Source: Bog-473 sp963777485
Lineage (GTDB): Bacteria > Actinomycetota > Acidimicrobiia > Acidimicrobiales > RAAP-2
NCBI GenBank assembly: GCA_963777485.1
Contig: CAVZQP010000003.1
Coordinates: 298,862 to 362,861, forward strand
Direction: 5' to 3'
Length of the DNA: 64,000 bases
The notes under the pieces were generated by a model. That model was not told the DNA's origin. It ran no database searches and saw only the letters and a list, made by a program, of their open reading frames with translations. A program made the position numbers and the translations under genes. This document shows positions 1 to 11,600 of the stretch, in pieces (position 1 is the stretch's first letter; each line of letters starts with the position of its first letter).

Positions 1-1716
1 TCGACCGGACAGGAGCCGGTGAACGGTGCCGAGTCACCCGAGGCAGCCACGCCGGCTGACGAGGGAACCGCCAGTGCCATCCCGATGCCGGAGGCCTCGA
101 CCCCAGAGTCGGCGGAAGCGACTGCGCCGGCAGTCGACGACACTGCACCGACGCCGCCCGAGACTCCCGTCACCGTCGGCGCCTCGGACACCTCGCTTCC
201 GCAGCAGCCCGACACGCCGCCGCAGGGCGTCCCGCAAAACGTGCCGCCGGGCGCTCCCACCGGTGGCTACGCCATGGGTGCGTTGGCCGGCAACCCCATG
301 TTGGGGACACCGCCGCCCTACTACTACGGCGGCCCGCCGACAGACCCGAACGCACCGTTCTGGCCGGCTTCCCCGGCCGCTGCATCGACCGGGCACCGGG
401 ACAACCGGCTTCGCAACGGCCTCATCGCGGGTGGAGCGGCACTGGTGGTGCTGGCCGCCGGTATCGGTATCGGCCACGCCGCGTGGAACAACGGCACGCA
501 GATCCCCTCGGCTGCGTCATCGAACAACAACCAGTTCCCTCGCAACAACGGGTCCAACCCGTTCAACGGCAACGGATCCAACCCGTTCGAGGCGCCCGGC
601 AACTCCGGCAACAGCAGCAGCGGCAACTCCGGATCGCCCTCGTCGGGCTCGTCCGGCCCGAGCGACGTGAACGCCATCGCCGACAAGGTCGACCCAGGTC
701 TGGTCGACATCAACACATCCCTCGGTTACCAACAGGAACAGGCGGCCGGTACGGGCATCGTGGTGACGTCCAATGGCGAGATCCTCACCAACAACCACGT
801 GATCAACGGCGCGACAAGCATCAGCGTCACCGACGTCGGTAACCAGAAGACGTACACCGCGAGCGTCGTGGGCTACGACCGTACCGGCGACATCGCCGTG
901 CTCCAGCTGCACAACGCCTCGGGTCTCCAGACGGCCAACTTCGCCAATTCGTCCGGCATCTCGGTCGGCGAGGACGTCGTGGGCGTCGGCAACGCCGGCG
1001 GTACCGGCGGCACGCCCAGCGCGGCCGGTGGGACCGTGACGGCGCTCAACCAGTCGATCACCGCGCAGGACCAGGGCGACGGCACCAGCGAACAGCTCAG
1101 CGGCCTCATCGAGACGAATGCGAACATCCAGGCGGGTGATTCGGGGGGCGCACTGGTCAACACCTCGGGCCAGGTCATCGGCGTGGACACCGCGGCCTCG
1201 GCCGGGTTCTCCTTCCAGTCCAACGGCCAGGACCAGGGGAACCAGGGCTTCGCCATCCCGATCAACACGGCGATGTCGATCGCCCGTCAGATCGAGGCCG
1301 GCAACGGTTCATCGACGATCCACATCGGGACCACGGCCTTCCTGGGCGTGGAGATCAGCCCCAACGGATCGAGCTCGAACTCTGGCTCGGGTAACGGCGG
1401 CGGCAACAGCTCCGGGCCCTTCGGTGGCCTCTTCGGCGGCAACAGTGGCAGCACCGGCAACACCGGGAACGGCGGCTCGACCGGATCGGGCGCCGCAGTC
1501 GCCGGTGTCGTCACCAACGGCCCGGCGCAGGAGGCCGGCATTGCACAGGGCGACGTCATCACGACCCTCGGTGGCAAGTCGATCAACTCGGCCGACGACC
1601 TCACCAGAGATATGGGCGCCTACCACCCGGGCGACAAGGTGCAGGTCGCATGGACCGACGCCAACGGGCAGACGCACACGGCGACCGTCCAGTTGAGCTC
1701 AGGGCCGCCGCAGTAA
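1..1716 (+). CDS. Membrane-anchored HtrA/DegP-like serine protease with PDZ domain (5' end open)
   Basis: This is a trypsin-like (S1C) protease that cleaves misfolded or envelope proteins outside the membrane. A Pro/Ala-rich cytoplasmic region of about 130 residues is followed by one membrane segment (residues 135-154, counted from the GTG at 19), then a Ser/Gly/Asn-rich linker and the protease domain. The catalytic triad is visible: His260 in TNNHV, Asp291 in GDIAVL and Ser375 in GDSGGAL. A Gly/Ser-rich spacer leads to one C-terminal PDZ domain (VAGVVTNGPAQEAGI, then GDVITTLGGKSI). The frame is open to the left edge, so the GTG at 19 may not be the true start and the gene may be truncated by the window. 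The layout is standard for actinobacterial PepD/HtrA proteins, and the gene is intact inside the window. Confidence 0.93.
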   Translation, partial: STGQEPVNGAESPEAATPADEGTASAIPMPEASTPESAEATAPAVDDTAPTPPETPVTVGASDTSLPQQPDTPPQGVPQNVPPGAPTGGYAMGALAGNPMLGTPPPYYYGGPPTDPNAPFWPASPAAASTGHRDNRLRNGLIAGGAALVVLAAGIGIGHAAWNNGTQIPSAASSNNNQFPRNNGSNPFNGNGSNPFEAPGNSGNSSSGNSGSPSSGSSGPSDVNAIADKVDPGLVDINTSLGYQQEQAAGTGIVVTSNGEILTNNHVINGATSISVTDVGNQKTYTASVVGYDRTGDIAVLQLHNASGLQTANFANSSGISVGEDVVGVGNAGGTGGTPSAAGGTVTALNQSITAQDQGDGTSEQLSGLIETNANIQAGDSGGALVNTSGQVIGVDTAASAGFSFQSNGQDQGNQGFAIPINTAMSIARQIEAGNGSSTIHIGTTAFLGVEISPNGSSSNSGSGNGGGNSSGPFGGLFGGNSGSTGNTGNGGSTGSGAAVAGVVTNGPAQEAGIAQGDVITTLGGKSINSADDLTRDMGAYHPGDKVQVAWTDANGQTHTATVQLSSGPPQ

Positions 1717-1730
1717 GAACCCTGCAGGCG

Positions 1731-1774
1731 AAACGGCCCGGCTCGCGGAACCCACTCCGCGATCCGGGCCGTTT
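1731..1774. terminator. Bidirectional hairpin terminator
   Basis: An inverted repeat has arms AAACGGCCCGG and CCGGGCCGTTT. Inner pairing of TCGCGGA with TCCGCGA extends the stem. The arms begin with AAA and end with TTT, so it can work in both directions. It lies between the convergent protease gene and the DUF2510 gene. Confidence 0.8.
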
Positions 1775-1792
1775 CGTCGCGTTCGGACCCGC

Positions 1793-2566
1793 CTAGCGCT
1801 GTCCGAGCAGTCGCGCCAGTGAGACGATCATGGCGAGCACTGCGGCACTGAGCACGCAGATGAGGCCCCAACCGACACTGACGTGAGGCTGGACGGCCAC
1901 TGGAACTGCTTGGATCTTCTGCACCGTCCGGAACATGTCATAGATCGCCAAGATCAAGACGGCCAGGCTAACGAGTGTCGTGAGGATCGCGAGGAGCCGT
2001 TCTTCGGAGGACAGGGCCAGGCCCCCAAAGACGAGCACGACGATCCCACCGATGAAGGTGGTGTACCCGTTGATCCCGATCAGGTTGGTAATGCCGCTAT
2101 CGATGCCGTTGAGCGAGGCGTTGAAGTGGACCGCGCCGACTGACCCGTTGACCTGGACCCAGGTCCCAATCGAGCCGTACATCAACGCAATACCGGCAAT
2201 GACGGTGAGAAAGACACCCAGATTGAAGGTCGCCGGCGCGACCGCGCGGGCAGGCCGGGCAGGAGCGCTGACCGCTGGCGGGGCGTAGGGGTTGGCGCTG
2301 AGGTGTGGCGCAGTCGAACCGCCCGACGGGTTGCCACTCGAGGCGGCGGAGCCTTCCATCCATCCCCTTCCGGCCACCCAATGACGCGCTCCAGACCACT
2401 GGTGGCCATCCCAGTAAGACTGCTCATTGGGATTGGGCCCGACGCTGTACCACCCCGGATCCTCGGCCTGGGCAGAGATATAACCGCCCCCAGCGGCCTT
2501 GGTTGTCGAAGCCTTCGCGTGCGGCGGTTCCTCGAGTCCTGTCGCCTGGCTCTCGTCGTCCGCCAC
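1793..2566 (-). CDS. DUF2510 domain membrane protein
   Basis: The GTG at 2566 is chosen because a strong Shine-Dalgarno (GAGGAGG) sits 7 bases upstream; the longer open frame to 2728 lacks one. The product has about 257 residues. An acidic N-terminus is followed by a DUF2510 motif (PGWYSVGPNPNEQSYWDGHQW), typical of actinobacterial membrane proteins. After a Ser/Pro/Ala-rich linker come four hydrophobic segments (around NLGVFLTVIAGIAL, TTFIGGIVVLVFGG, LAILTTLVSLAVL and GWGLICVLSAAVLA). The function of DUF2510 is unknown; the WxDGxxW motif faces the cytoplasm in other members. Calling it an integral membrane protein is secure, but no reaction can be assigned. Confidence 0.85.
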   Translation of the reverse strand: MADDESQATGLEEPPHAKASTTKAAGGGYISAQAEDPGWYSVGPNPNEQSYWDGHQWSGARHWVAGRGWMEGSAASSGNPSGGSTAPHLSANPYAPPAVSAPARPARAVAPATFNLGVFLTVIAGIALMYGSIGTWVQVNGSVGAVHFNASLNGIDSGITNLIGINGYTTFIGGIVVLVFGGLALSSEERLLAILTTLVSLAVLILAIYDMFRTVQKIQAVPVAVQPHVSVGWGLICVLSAAVLAMIVSLARLLGQR

Positions 2567-2754
2567 GGGATTACCTCCTCGATTCCTCCATAAGGGTCTG
2601 AACCGCGAATACTGGTCGTCGGGAAGTATGCCATTGGCGCGCCGAAAAGCGGCGGTATCGGGGGTGAAGCCCGTTCCTAGGTCGGAACCTGCCGTGCCAG
2701 GGGGCGGTGGTAAGCCGCTCCAGGTCATCTGCTCCCGAACGACACAATGGTGGA

Positions 2755-2982
2755 ATGCCCCGGCGCAAATCCGATCGCACCGGACGTCGCCTCCCCTCCG
2801 TTCGGAAGGAGCCCAGCCACCGGTCGCACTGGCGGGCCGACGGAGCGCCCAAGACCGGCTATCGCGATCAGCGCGAGGCGCTCTCCGTCGCCGACGACCG
2901 GCGTGCTGATGCCGGTGTCGAGCTCAACGTCTACCGATGCGAGTTCTGTTCGGCGTGGCACATCGGCAGCGCGCGGTCATGA
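2755..2982 (+). CDS. Small conserved actinobacterial protein with CxxC motif
   Basis: The product has 75 residues and is rich in Arg and Lys. It ends in VYRCEFCSAWHIGSARS. The YRC-x2-C-x2-WHIG ending is a recurrent signature of short actinobacterial proteins that may bind zinc or nucleic acid. The start is the ATG at 2755 (MPRRKSDRTGRR); upstream in-frame codons do not look coding. It is transcribed divergently from the DUF2510 gene. No function is known, and the zinc-binding idea rests only on the CEFC motif. Confidence 0.6.
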   Translation: MPRRKSDRTGRRLPSVRKEPSHRSHWRADGAPKTGYRDQREALSVADDRRADAGVELNVYRCEFCSAWHIGSARS

Positions 2983-4057
2983 GGTATGACCGCACAGCGC
3001 CGTGAAGATCTCCACGACCGGAAAGCGGAGTCGCTAACACGACGCAGCATGGATGCGCCGAGTACAACATCCTCAGCGGCATGGCATACCTCCGGACGGG
3101 GATGGGCCACGGTATCGACGGTCGCCCTGTCGGCGCGTGCAGTGGGGTGTCGATGCGGCGTTCACGTTCCGATCGGGGTGATGATCGTTCAGCGCGACCT
3201 GGTCGCTGGGTCGCCTGTGACGACGTTGGTGATCGAAGGTTGCTGCTCCTGCTTTGGAAACTGCCGGGGACGAGGCCATGACGACGGCACCTCCGTACGA
3301 GACGCGCCGTTACCGACATGGGCGACAAGTCCATCGGGGGTTGCACTCCGGGAGCCGGGCCGCATGGAAGTACGACGTGAGCAGGCCGCCCGGGTCCTGA
3401 GGCCTGCAAACAACCACCCATTCGAGATCGCTCCGCGCACCGTGCCCGGAGATGGTCGCAACCGCTCGCCCCGTTCGCCTTTGCTGTCTCCGTGTCGGCG
3501 CTGCCGGCCGATCTGGATCCGCGCTGCGGCCGAGGGGTCCGGCTGCCTCGCACGGCCCACAACACTCACCGTCAACCAAGGGTTGATACCCCGATTACCA
3601 CCTGGCCGGGCGCCCGAGCCGGATCCAATCCAATGGCGGTTGCAACACGTAACCCCTGGCAGGAGCACGGCGGCCCCCGCAGGAACGCTCCAACGCGATC
3701 TCCCGGGCGCAAGGGAACTGGGCAGATTGTGACTCCAGTTTCGGGTTCCGCTGGACGAGAATGAAAGGACCAAAGCCCCGGTTCTCCGACCTGGGAATTC
3801 AGTGTAAATTTGGGTTGCAGATCCGGGTGGGGCGGTCTACCCGTGAGAGTAGGAATCTTGGCGACATGGCGAATTTGGCGAACGCGCACTGCCGGCGACG
3901 GGTCGTCGTCGCGCACTGTGTCGCGCCTGTCGACGAACGCCAAGGGCCTGCGCTACTGGGGCTGCAATCTCTCCGATTGGCGATTCCTAAACGCAGGCGC
4001 AACACCCATGACAATCCCGCCGTTAAACCAGGTCGGGCAAACGTTGGTTAGCGGCCG
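2983..4057. other. Long apparently non-coding stretch upstream of the pilus locus
   Basis: About 1.07 kb holds only long frames of high-GC, Arg/Pro/Ser-rich composition that look like chance frames. I looked for cyclic-di-GMP riboswitch cores, tRNAs and strong promoters and saw none that convinced me. The last 250 bases are less GC-rich and probably hold the promoter for the pilin genes. Confidence 0.45.
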
Positions 4058-5634
4058 ATGAAGCGCGCTGCCCTCAACCACCCCATCGCCGCGGCCCGCC
4101 GGTCCAGCCGGCGCCGCATGCGGCAAGGCGACGAGTCTGGATTCACCCTCATAGAGCTCATCGTCACTGTCACCATTCTGCCCTTGGTCGTCGGTGGAAT
4201 CGCAGTTGCACTGCTCAGTGTCTTTGGCTTGCAGAACCAAACGACGAACCGTATCGGGGACTCCAACGATGTGCTGATCAGCTCCTCACTCTTCAACAAG
4301 GACGTACAGAGCGCGCAGCAGATCGAGACGTCCACCACGCCGGCCTGCGGAAACAGCACGCAAACGCAGCTCCTGGGCATGCAGTGGGCCCTCGACGCGA
4401 ACGGCAGTTATGACACGGTCGTCTCCTACGTGCTCACGGCCGGGAATGGCGCCGGGAGCGGGAACGGGCCCTCGAAGTACCTGACCCGACAATTTGCACG
4501 TCGGGTGCTTCGACCACTCCAAACAGCACCTTCGTCGCCTCCCACGATGCCGGCACCCCTACCGTGACCTTCAACCCGGTCGCCTTCCTCGGCGCAAATG
4601 CCAGCTGGAAGTCGACCCAGGGCCTCTCCGGGGTCAAGCTCCACGACCGCGCCTGGCAGCAACTATCAATACACGCTGAGTGGGCTGCCGAGTGCGAGCA
4701 CCTCGACAGGATCGGTATCGACCATCACGCAGACGCCAAATCCCGCCGGGTGCAACCTGGCCAGCCCTGGGACGGCACGTATGCCAACGTGCTTTGTTTC
4801 GCGGACCTCACGAGCTTCACCGACCCCGCCACCTCGTGCCAACAGATGAAGCTGTCGATCGCGAACTCTCCCGACTACCTGCAGTTCTGCGTCATCGAGA
4901 CTCCGACCGATACAGCGGCTCCCCAGCAGGTACCGACTTACTACGGCTTCACGGACGGCGGCTGGGACAGCGAGGCCTATCTGGGCAACAACGGCTTCTA
5001 CACCGGCATCGCCGGTCTCCCCGCACTCTCCCAGCGGCAGCAAACCTCCCTCAACACGCCCACTTGGCCGAATGGCTTTCGGGGGGCATCGTTTGAATTG
5101 ACCACGATCACCTTCTCGAATATTCAGGTGGTAAATGCTGTCGGCGCACCAGCCACGGGCTGGACGCTGGTTACGGGGGATGCCGAATCGACGGACACCA
5201 ACGGGTGGCTGGAATTCCGAATTCAAGTGTCCAGTGGAACATCCTTCCGAACTCCAGCACGTCTATGTGGGGAAACTCGTGCTACGACAGCGCAGACTCG
5301 AGCATCGCTAACAACACGCCGAACAACGGCGTGCTCGCTTGGATCGGGTCCACGCCACCGACGGCCGCCGCGGTCGGCATGAACGGCCAGGGGCCACCGG
5401 CGACGGTGCCACCTTCCTCTTCGAATGCCCAGGCGCTTCCCACGTCGGCCTACACGGCTCCGTACAGCACGGGTGCCAACGGCATCCTCTGCCAGGCCAA
5501 TATTTCCTTGAACAAGACCGGTTCACTGATGGTGGCTGCACCAGAGCCGTCGGGATCGAGCGCTCCTCAAAACGTCACCGTCACAATGCAGGGTGGAGAG
5601 CTACCAGGCCATCTTCCTAGGGGTGCTTCTCTGA
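4058..5634 (+). CDS. Type IV prepilin-like protein (interrupted by about five frame changes)
   Basis: The N-terminus has a long basic leader followed by the class III signal GFTLIELIVTVTILPLVVGG, the prepilin peptidase site (cut after Gly) and hydrophobic assembly helix. The conserved Glu5 is present. The rest is a Ser/Thr/Asn-rich extracellular domain. Coherent protein has to be read across frame changes near 4495, 4645, 4775, 5215 and 5595, for example SGLPSASTSTGSVSTI, then LCFADLTSFTDPATSC, then NSSTSMWGNSCYDSAD. If these are sequence errors, the product is about 525 residues, far longer than a major pilin, so it is a minor pilin or pseudopilin. The stop at 5632-5634 overlaps the ATG of the next gene, which suggests translational coupling. 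Confidence 0.75.
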
Positions 5635-8600
5635 TGCGGGCGACCTCGATTCTTCGGCGTGTGATTCACAAATGGCAACACCGCGTGACCAACACGGTCT
5701 TCCGAGCAGGGCGACACCCTCGTCGAAGTGCTAATAGCGATGGTGGTTCTGGGCCTCGCTGGCGTCGCGCTCCTCGCGGGCTTCGCCGTGTCCATTTCGG
5801 CGTCGTCAGAGCACCGGAACATTGCATCGCTCGACTCGTCGACCAGGATCGCCGCCAACCAGGCTGTAGCCGACGTCCAGCAAGAAGCGCAGGCCAACGC
5901 GGGACAGCCGAACAATCCGACCGTGTCCGACCCCACCGTTCACACCCACGTTCGGCAACCTGACCGGCTTCCACGTGACTCCCACAGTGGCCTATTGGAA
6001 TGGGACGACCTGGCAGCCGTCTCCGTGCGTGGCCACCGCGCCTCAGCAGTTCACGCTAATGGTGGCGTCGACGACAGCCAGCTACAGCACGCAGGTGACC
6101 ACCGTCGTCTCCGACCCCTCGGCACCGGGTGCACCCAACGGCAGCCAAACGCCCACGCAACTCCAATGGCTCGTGCAGCCCGGGGGCGGCACCGTGGGCA
6201 CCCCGATCATCCCGCAGGCAGAAGTGGCCGTCGAGAACGCATCCAACCAGATCGTGCAGAACGACTTCTCTTCGGTCACCTTGCAGGCATCGGGCGGAAG
6301 CGGAAACTTCTCGAACACCTGTTTCGGCGCGAGTCGTACGGGATCGTCCAGTTCTCGGGCTGCAGCCTGAGTGCGGCCGGGTCGTATTCAATTACGGCGG
6401 TCGACTCGAACCCGGCCGTGTCGGCCACGTCCGCTGTCCCGGTCACCATTGGCGCCCCCCACCGGCCAAGCTCGTCTTGAGTCCGACCGTGTCCGGTGTG
6501 GCGTCAAACAAGCCGACCCTGGGTCCGATCACCGTCACCGAGCAGGACGCCTTCGGCTACCCGACGACGGCCGCCACCAATACGAAGGTCACGCTCGGCT
6601 CGACCTCGTCGGGCGCAACTTTTGCCACCACGTCCGGGGGTGCGACCGTCATCTCAGTCACCATCCCAGCGGGATCTTCGAGCACGACCTTCTGGTATGG
6701 GGACACAGTCATGGGCTCGCCCACCGTCACGGCCAGTGCCACCGGTCTGGCACCTGGCACTCAGACCGAGAAGATCAACGCGGGCAGCGCCGCCAAGATC
6801 GGTTTCCTCACCAGCGCCTTCACCACCGGGGCATCGAGCCCGCCAACAGCCAACGCTTTGTTCACGGTCGCCCTCGAGGACACCTACGGCAACCCGACGT
6901 CGAACACCGGTGGGACGATCACCGTGAACCTGTCTCGAACTCGACGTCGGCCCACATCTTCAGCACGACGCAAGGTGCCACGACGGGTAGCACCACCGCA
7001 ACGATTGCAAACGGCAAGCAATCGGTCAACGTGTACTACGGCGACTCCGGATCCTCAATACCGACCACACCGACAATCACTGCAACGACGACCTCGTTCG
7101 GTTCCGACAAGCAGACCGAGAACATCAACACGGCACAGGGGAAGCTGGTATTCACGACGCCGACAACACCGCCAGTGACCGGGAACGCCTACACGGACGC
7201 GAACATCGGACCGATCACCGTCACCGAGGAGACCTCGAGCGGGACGCTCACCACGGTGCCCGAGACAATCAACCTGTCGTCGAGCTCCTCGGGGACCTAC
7301 ATCTTCAGCACGACGCAGGGGGCAACCTCGCCGACGGGCAACTCAAGCGTAAGTATTCCCAGCGGCCAGTCCTCGGTGACCTTCTACTACGGCGACACCA
7401 AGAGTGGCTCGTGGACGATCATCGCCGCGGCCACAGGCCTAACGTCGGCCACTGAGCCTGTGAACATCAATGTCGGCCCGTTGGCCTCCTTCGCACTCTC
7501 CAACCCGGGCACCCCGACGGCGGGTATGCCATTCAACGAGACCATCACGGCGTTGGACGCCGGCGGGAATACGGTCACCAGTTTCGGCGGCACCGGCGGG
7601 CAGGCCGAATGCCTTACCTTCACCGGTCCCCATAACTCTCCCAACGGCACCGCCCCGACCTACCCAGGTATCGGAGGCTGCCCTTCAGGATCTTCGGTGA
7701 CCTTCACCAACGGCGTGGGCACAGCACGGATCACGCTCTCCGACGCCGAGACGACGTCGCTGCGGGCCACGGCTGCCTTCATCACCGGCGTCTGGACTGG
7801 ATTCACCGTCAACCCGGCCGGCGCCTCTGCCTTCGCCCTCGCCACCCCCTCACCCGGTGCCGGCATCGGGTTCAGCGAGACGGTTACTGCGACGGATGCG
7901 TACGGGAACACCGCAACGAGCTATGGCGGCACAGGCGGGCTGGCCGAATGCCTTACCTTCACCGGTCCCCATAACTCTCCCAACGGCACCGCCCCGACCT
8001 ACCCCCGCGAAGGCTGCCTGCGCGTCCGGATCCTCGGTCAAATTCACCAGTGGGATCGGCGAGGCGACGATGACGCTCTACGACGCCCAGACCACGACGC
8101 TGACCGCCACGACCACCACCACGCCAACCCTCACCGGTACGTCATCGTCGTTCGCTGTGGCGACGGGAGCCCTCAACACGCTCACCGTCGCCAACCCAGG
8201 AACGCAGACCGCAGGGCAACAGTTCAACGTCTCGATCACTGGTTTGGATGCGTACGACAACGGGCTCGCGGGTGCGATTGCCCCGGCGTTTAGCGGACCG
8301 GGCAACTCGCCCAATGCCACTGCACCGATCTATCCGTCAACCGTCACGTTCACCAATGGCCAAGCGACCGCGCCCGTCACCCTGTTCGACGCACAGACGG
8401 CGACGCTGAAAGTGGCCATCGGGTCGATCAATGGTTCGACATCGTTCAAGGTAAATGCGGCGGGTGCCACGAAGTTGGCCGCAACTTCTGGAGCCAATCA
8501 GTCGGCAAAGGTCAATACTGCGTTCAGCAATCCGCTCGTAGCCACTGCGACCGATACCTATGGCAACGGCGAGTCCGGGATCAACGTCACCTTCGCCGCG

Positions 8601-11600
8601 CCGGGTAGCGGTGCAACCGCGACGTTCGCGGCGTGCACGTCCAACTCGCCGAACTCGTGCACGCAGACGACCAGCAGGCTGGACCGGCCAGGCGACTTCG
8701 TCGACCTTCACCGCCAGCGGCACCCTTGGCGGCTACACAATCACGGCCTCGGTCGCTGGGCTCACCGCCACCTACGCGGAAGCCAACACCGCCACCCCGA
8801 CCAACGTCGTGACCAATGCCCCGGTCAGCCCGACGCTCGGTCAGACCGTGACCTACACGGCCACGGTCACGGGTCCGGCGGGTGGCCCCACGCCGTCGGG
8901 GCCGGTCACCTGGACGCTCACCGGCCCGGTGACATCGTCCGCGAACGCCACCGGTCCCACCGGCACGACCAACGTCGCCACCTACACCTGCGTCATCACG
9001 GCATCGGGAGCCGGAACGTACACGGCCAAGGCAGCCTACGCCGCCGACGCCAACTACACCGCCGTGACCTCGAACACCGACTCCTTCACGGTGGCCAAGG
9101 CCGCACCGACCAACGCTGTGACCAATGTCCCCGTAAACCCGACGCTCGGTCAGAGCGTGACCTACACCGCCACGGTGAGCGGCCCCGCGGGCGGCGCCAC
9201 TCCGTCGGGGGCCGTCACCTGGACGCTCACCGGTCCGGTGACATCGTGCGCGAGCACCACCGGTCCCACCGGCACGACCAACGTCGCCACCTACACCTGC
9301 GTCGTCACGGCGTCCAAGGCCGGCTCCTACAGCGCCAAGGCCGCCTACGCCGCCGACGCCAACTACACGGCCGTGACCTCGAACACCGACACCTTCACGG
9401 TGGCCACGGCCACGCCGACCAACGTGGTGACCAATGTCCCGGCTAGTCCAACCCTCGCTCAGACCGTGACCTACACCGCCACGGTGAGCGGCCCCGCGGG
9501 CGGCGCCACTCCGTCGGGGGCCGTCACCTGGACGCTCACCGGTCCGGTGACATCGTGCGCGAGCACCACCGGTCCCACCGGCACGACCAACGTCGCCACC
9601 TACACCTGCGTCATCACGGCGTCCAAGGCCGGCTCCTACAGCGCCAAGGCCGCCTACGCCGCCGACGCTAACTACACGGCCGTGACCTCGAACACCGACA
9701 CCTTCACGGTGGCCACGGCCACGCTGACCAACGTGGTGACCAATGTCCCGGCTAGTCCAACCCTCGCTCAGACCGTGACCTACACGGCCACGGTCACGGG
9801 TCCGGCGGGTGGCCCAACTCCGTCGGGGCCGGTCACCTGGACGCTCACGGGTCCGGTGACATCGTGCGCGAGCACCACCGGTCCCACCGGCACGACCAAC
9901 GTCGCCACCTACACCTGCGTCATCACGGCGTCAGGAGCGGGAACGTACACGGCCAAGGCCGCCTACGCCGGTGACACCAACTACACGGCCGTGACCTCGA
10001 ACACCGACACCTTCACGGTGGCCACGGCCACGCCGACCAACGTGGTGACCAATTTCCCGGCTAGCCCGACGCTCACTCAGACCGTGACCTACACGGCCAC
10101 GGTCACGGGTCCGGCGGGTGGCCCAACTCCGTCGGGGCCGGTCACCTGGACGCTCACGGGTCCGGTGACATCGTGCCGCGAGCACCACCGGTCCCACCGG
10201 CACGACCAACGTCGCCACCTACACCTGCGTCATCACGGCGTCGGGAGCCGGAACGTACACGGCCAAGGCCGCCTACGCCACGGACGCCAACTACACGGCT
10301 GTGACCTCGAACACCGACTCCTTCACAGTGGCCAAGGCCGCACCGACCAACACCGTGACACACGTCCCGGCTAGCCCGACGCTCGCTCAGACCGTGACCT
10401 ACACCGCCACGGTCACGGGTCCGGCGGGTGGACCAACTCCGTCGGGGCCGGTCACCTGGACGCTCACGGGTCCGGTGACATCGTGCGCGAGCACCACCGG
10501 TCCCACCGGCACGACCAACGTCGCCACCTACACCTGCGTCATCACGGCGTCGGGAGCCGGAACGTACACGGCCAAGGCCGCCTACGCCACGGACGCCAAC
10601 TACACGGCTGTGACCTCGAACACCGACTCCTTCACAGTGGCCAAGGTCACCCCAACGATCGCCGTCGCCAACGCGCCGACCTCGCCGTCCTTGGGCCAGC
10701 AGGTCACGTACACGGCCACGGTCACAGGTCCAACGGGCGGCGCCACTCCGTCGGGGGCGGTCACCTGGACGCTCACCGGCCCGGTGGCGAGTTGCGCGAG
10801 CACCACCGGTCCCACCGGCACGACCAACGTCGCCACCTACACCTGCGTCATCACGGCATCGGGAGCCGGCTCCTACAGCGCCAAGGCCAGTGTGGCAACG
10901 GACGCTAACTACACAGCGGCGGGACCCTCGAACACCGACACCTTCACGGTGGCCGCGGCCACGCCGACCAACACCGTGACCAATGCCCCGACCAGCCCGA
11001 CGCTCGGCGCTACCGTCACCTACACGGCCACGGTCACCGGTCCGACGGGCGGCGCCACTCCGTCGGGGGCGGTCACCTGGACGCTCACCGGCCCGGTGGG
11101 GAGTTGCGCGAGCACCACCGGTCCGACCGGCACGACCAATGTGGCCACCTACACCTGCGTCATCACGGCATCGGGAGCCGGAACCTACACGGCCAAGACC
11201 GCCTACGCCGCCGACGCCAACTACACCGCTGCGACTTCTAACACCGATTCCTTCACGGTGGCCGCGGCCACGCCGACTAACGCCGTGACCAATGTCCCTG
11301 CCAGCCCGACACCCGGCCAGAGCGTGACCTTCACTGCCACGGTCACCGGCCCCAGCGGTGCGACACCGCCGACCGGCGGCACCGTGACCTGGACGGTGGG
11401 CGGGACCGCAGGGACGGCAAGCTGCTCGTCGTCTACCGTCACCCTCAACGCATCGAGCCAGGCGACCTGCATGCTGACCGTCTCCAACTCCGGCACTTAC
11501 GTCGTCTCGGACTCGTGGACCGGCAACACCAACTACAACTCGGCGGCATCGTCCAACGACACGATAACGATGACAACCCAGCCGATCGCCGTGGTCCTGG

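Noticed and set aside
2986..3732. Open frame of 248 codons on the plus strand
   Set aside because: Composition is Arg/Pro/Ser-rich, no recognisable motif, no ribosome site and conflicting frames on both strands; treated as non-coding.
3732..4057. Possible cyclic-di-GMP riboswitch before the pilin genes
   Set aside because: No GEMM core (GGCAAAC / GCAAAGC type) could be found on either strand.
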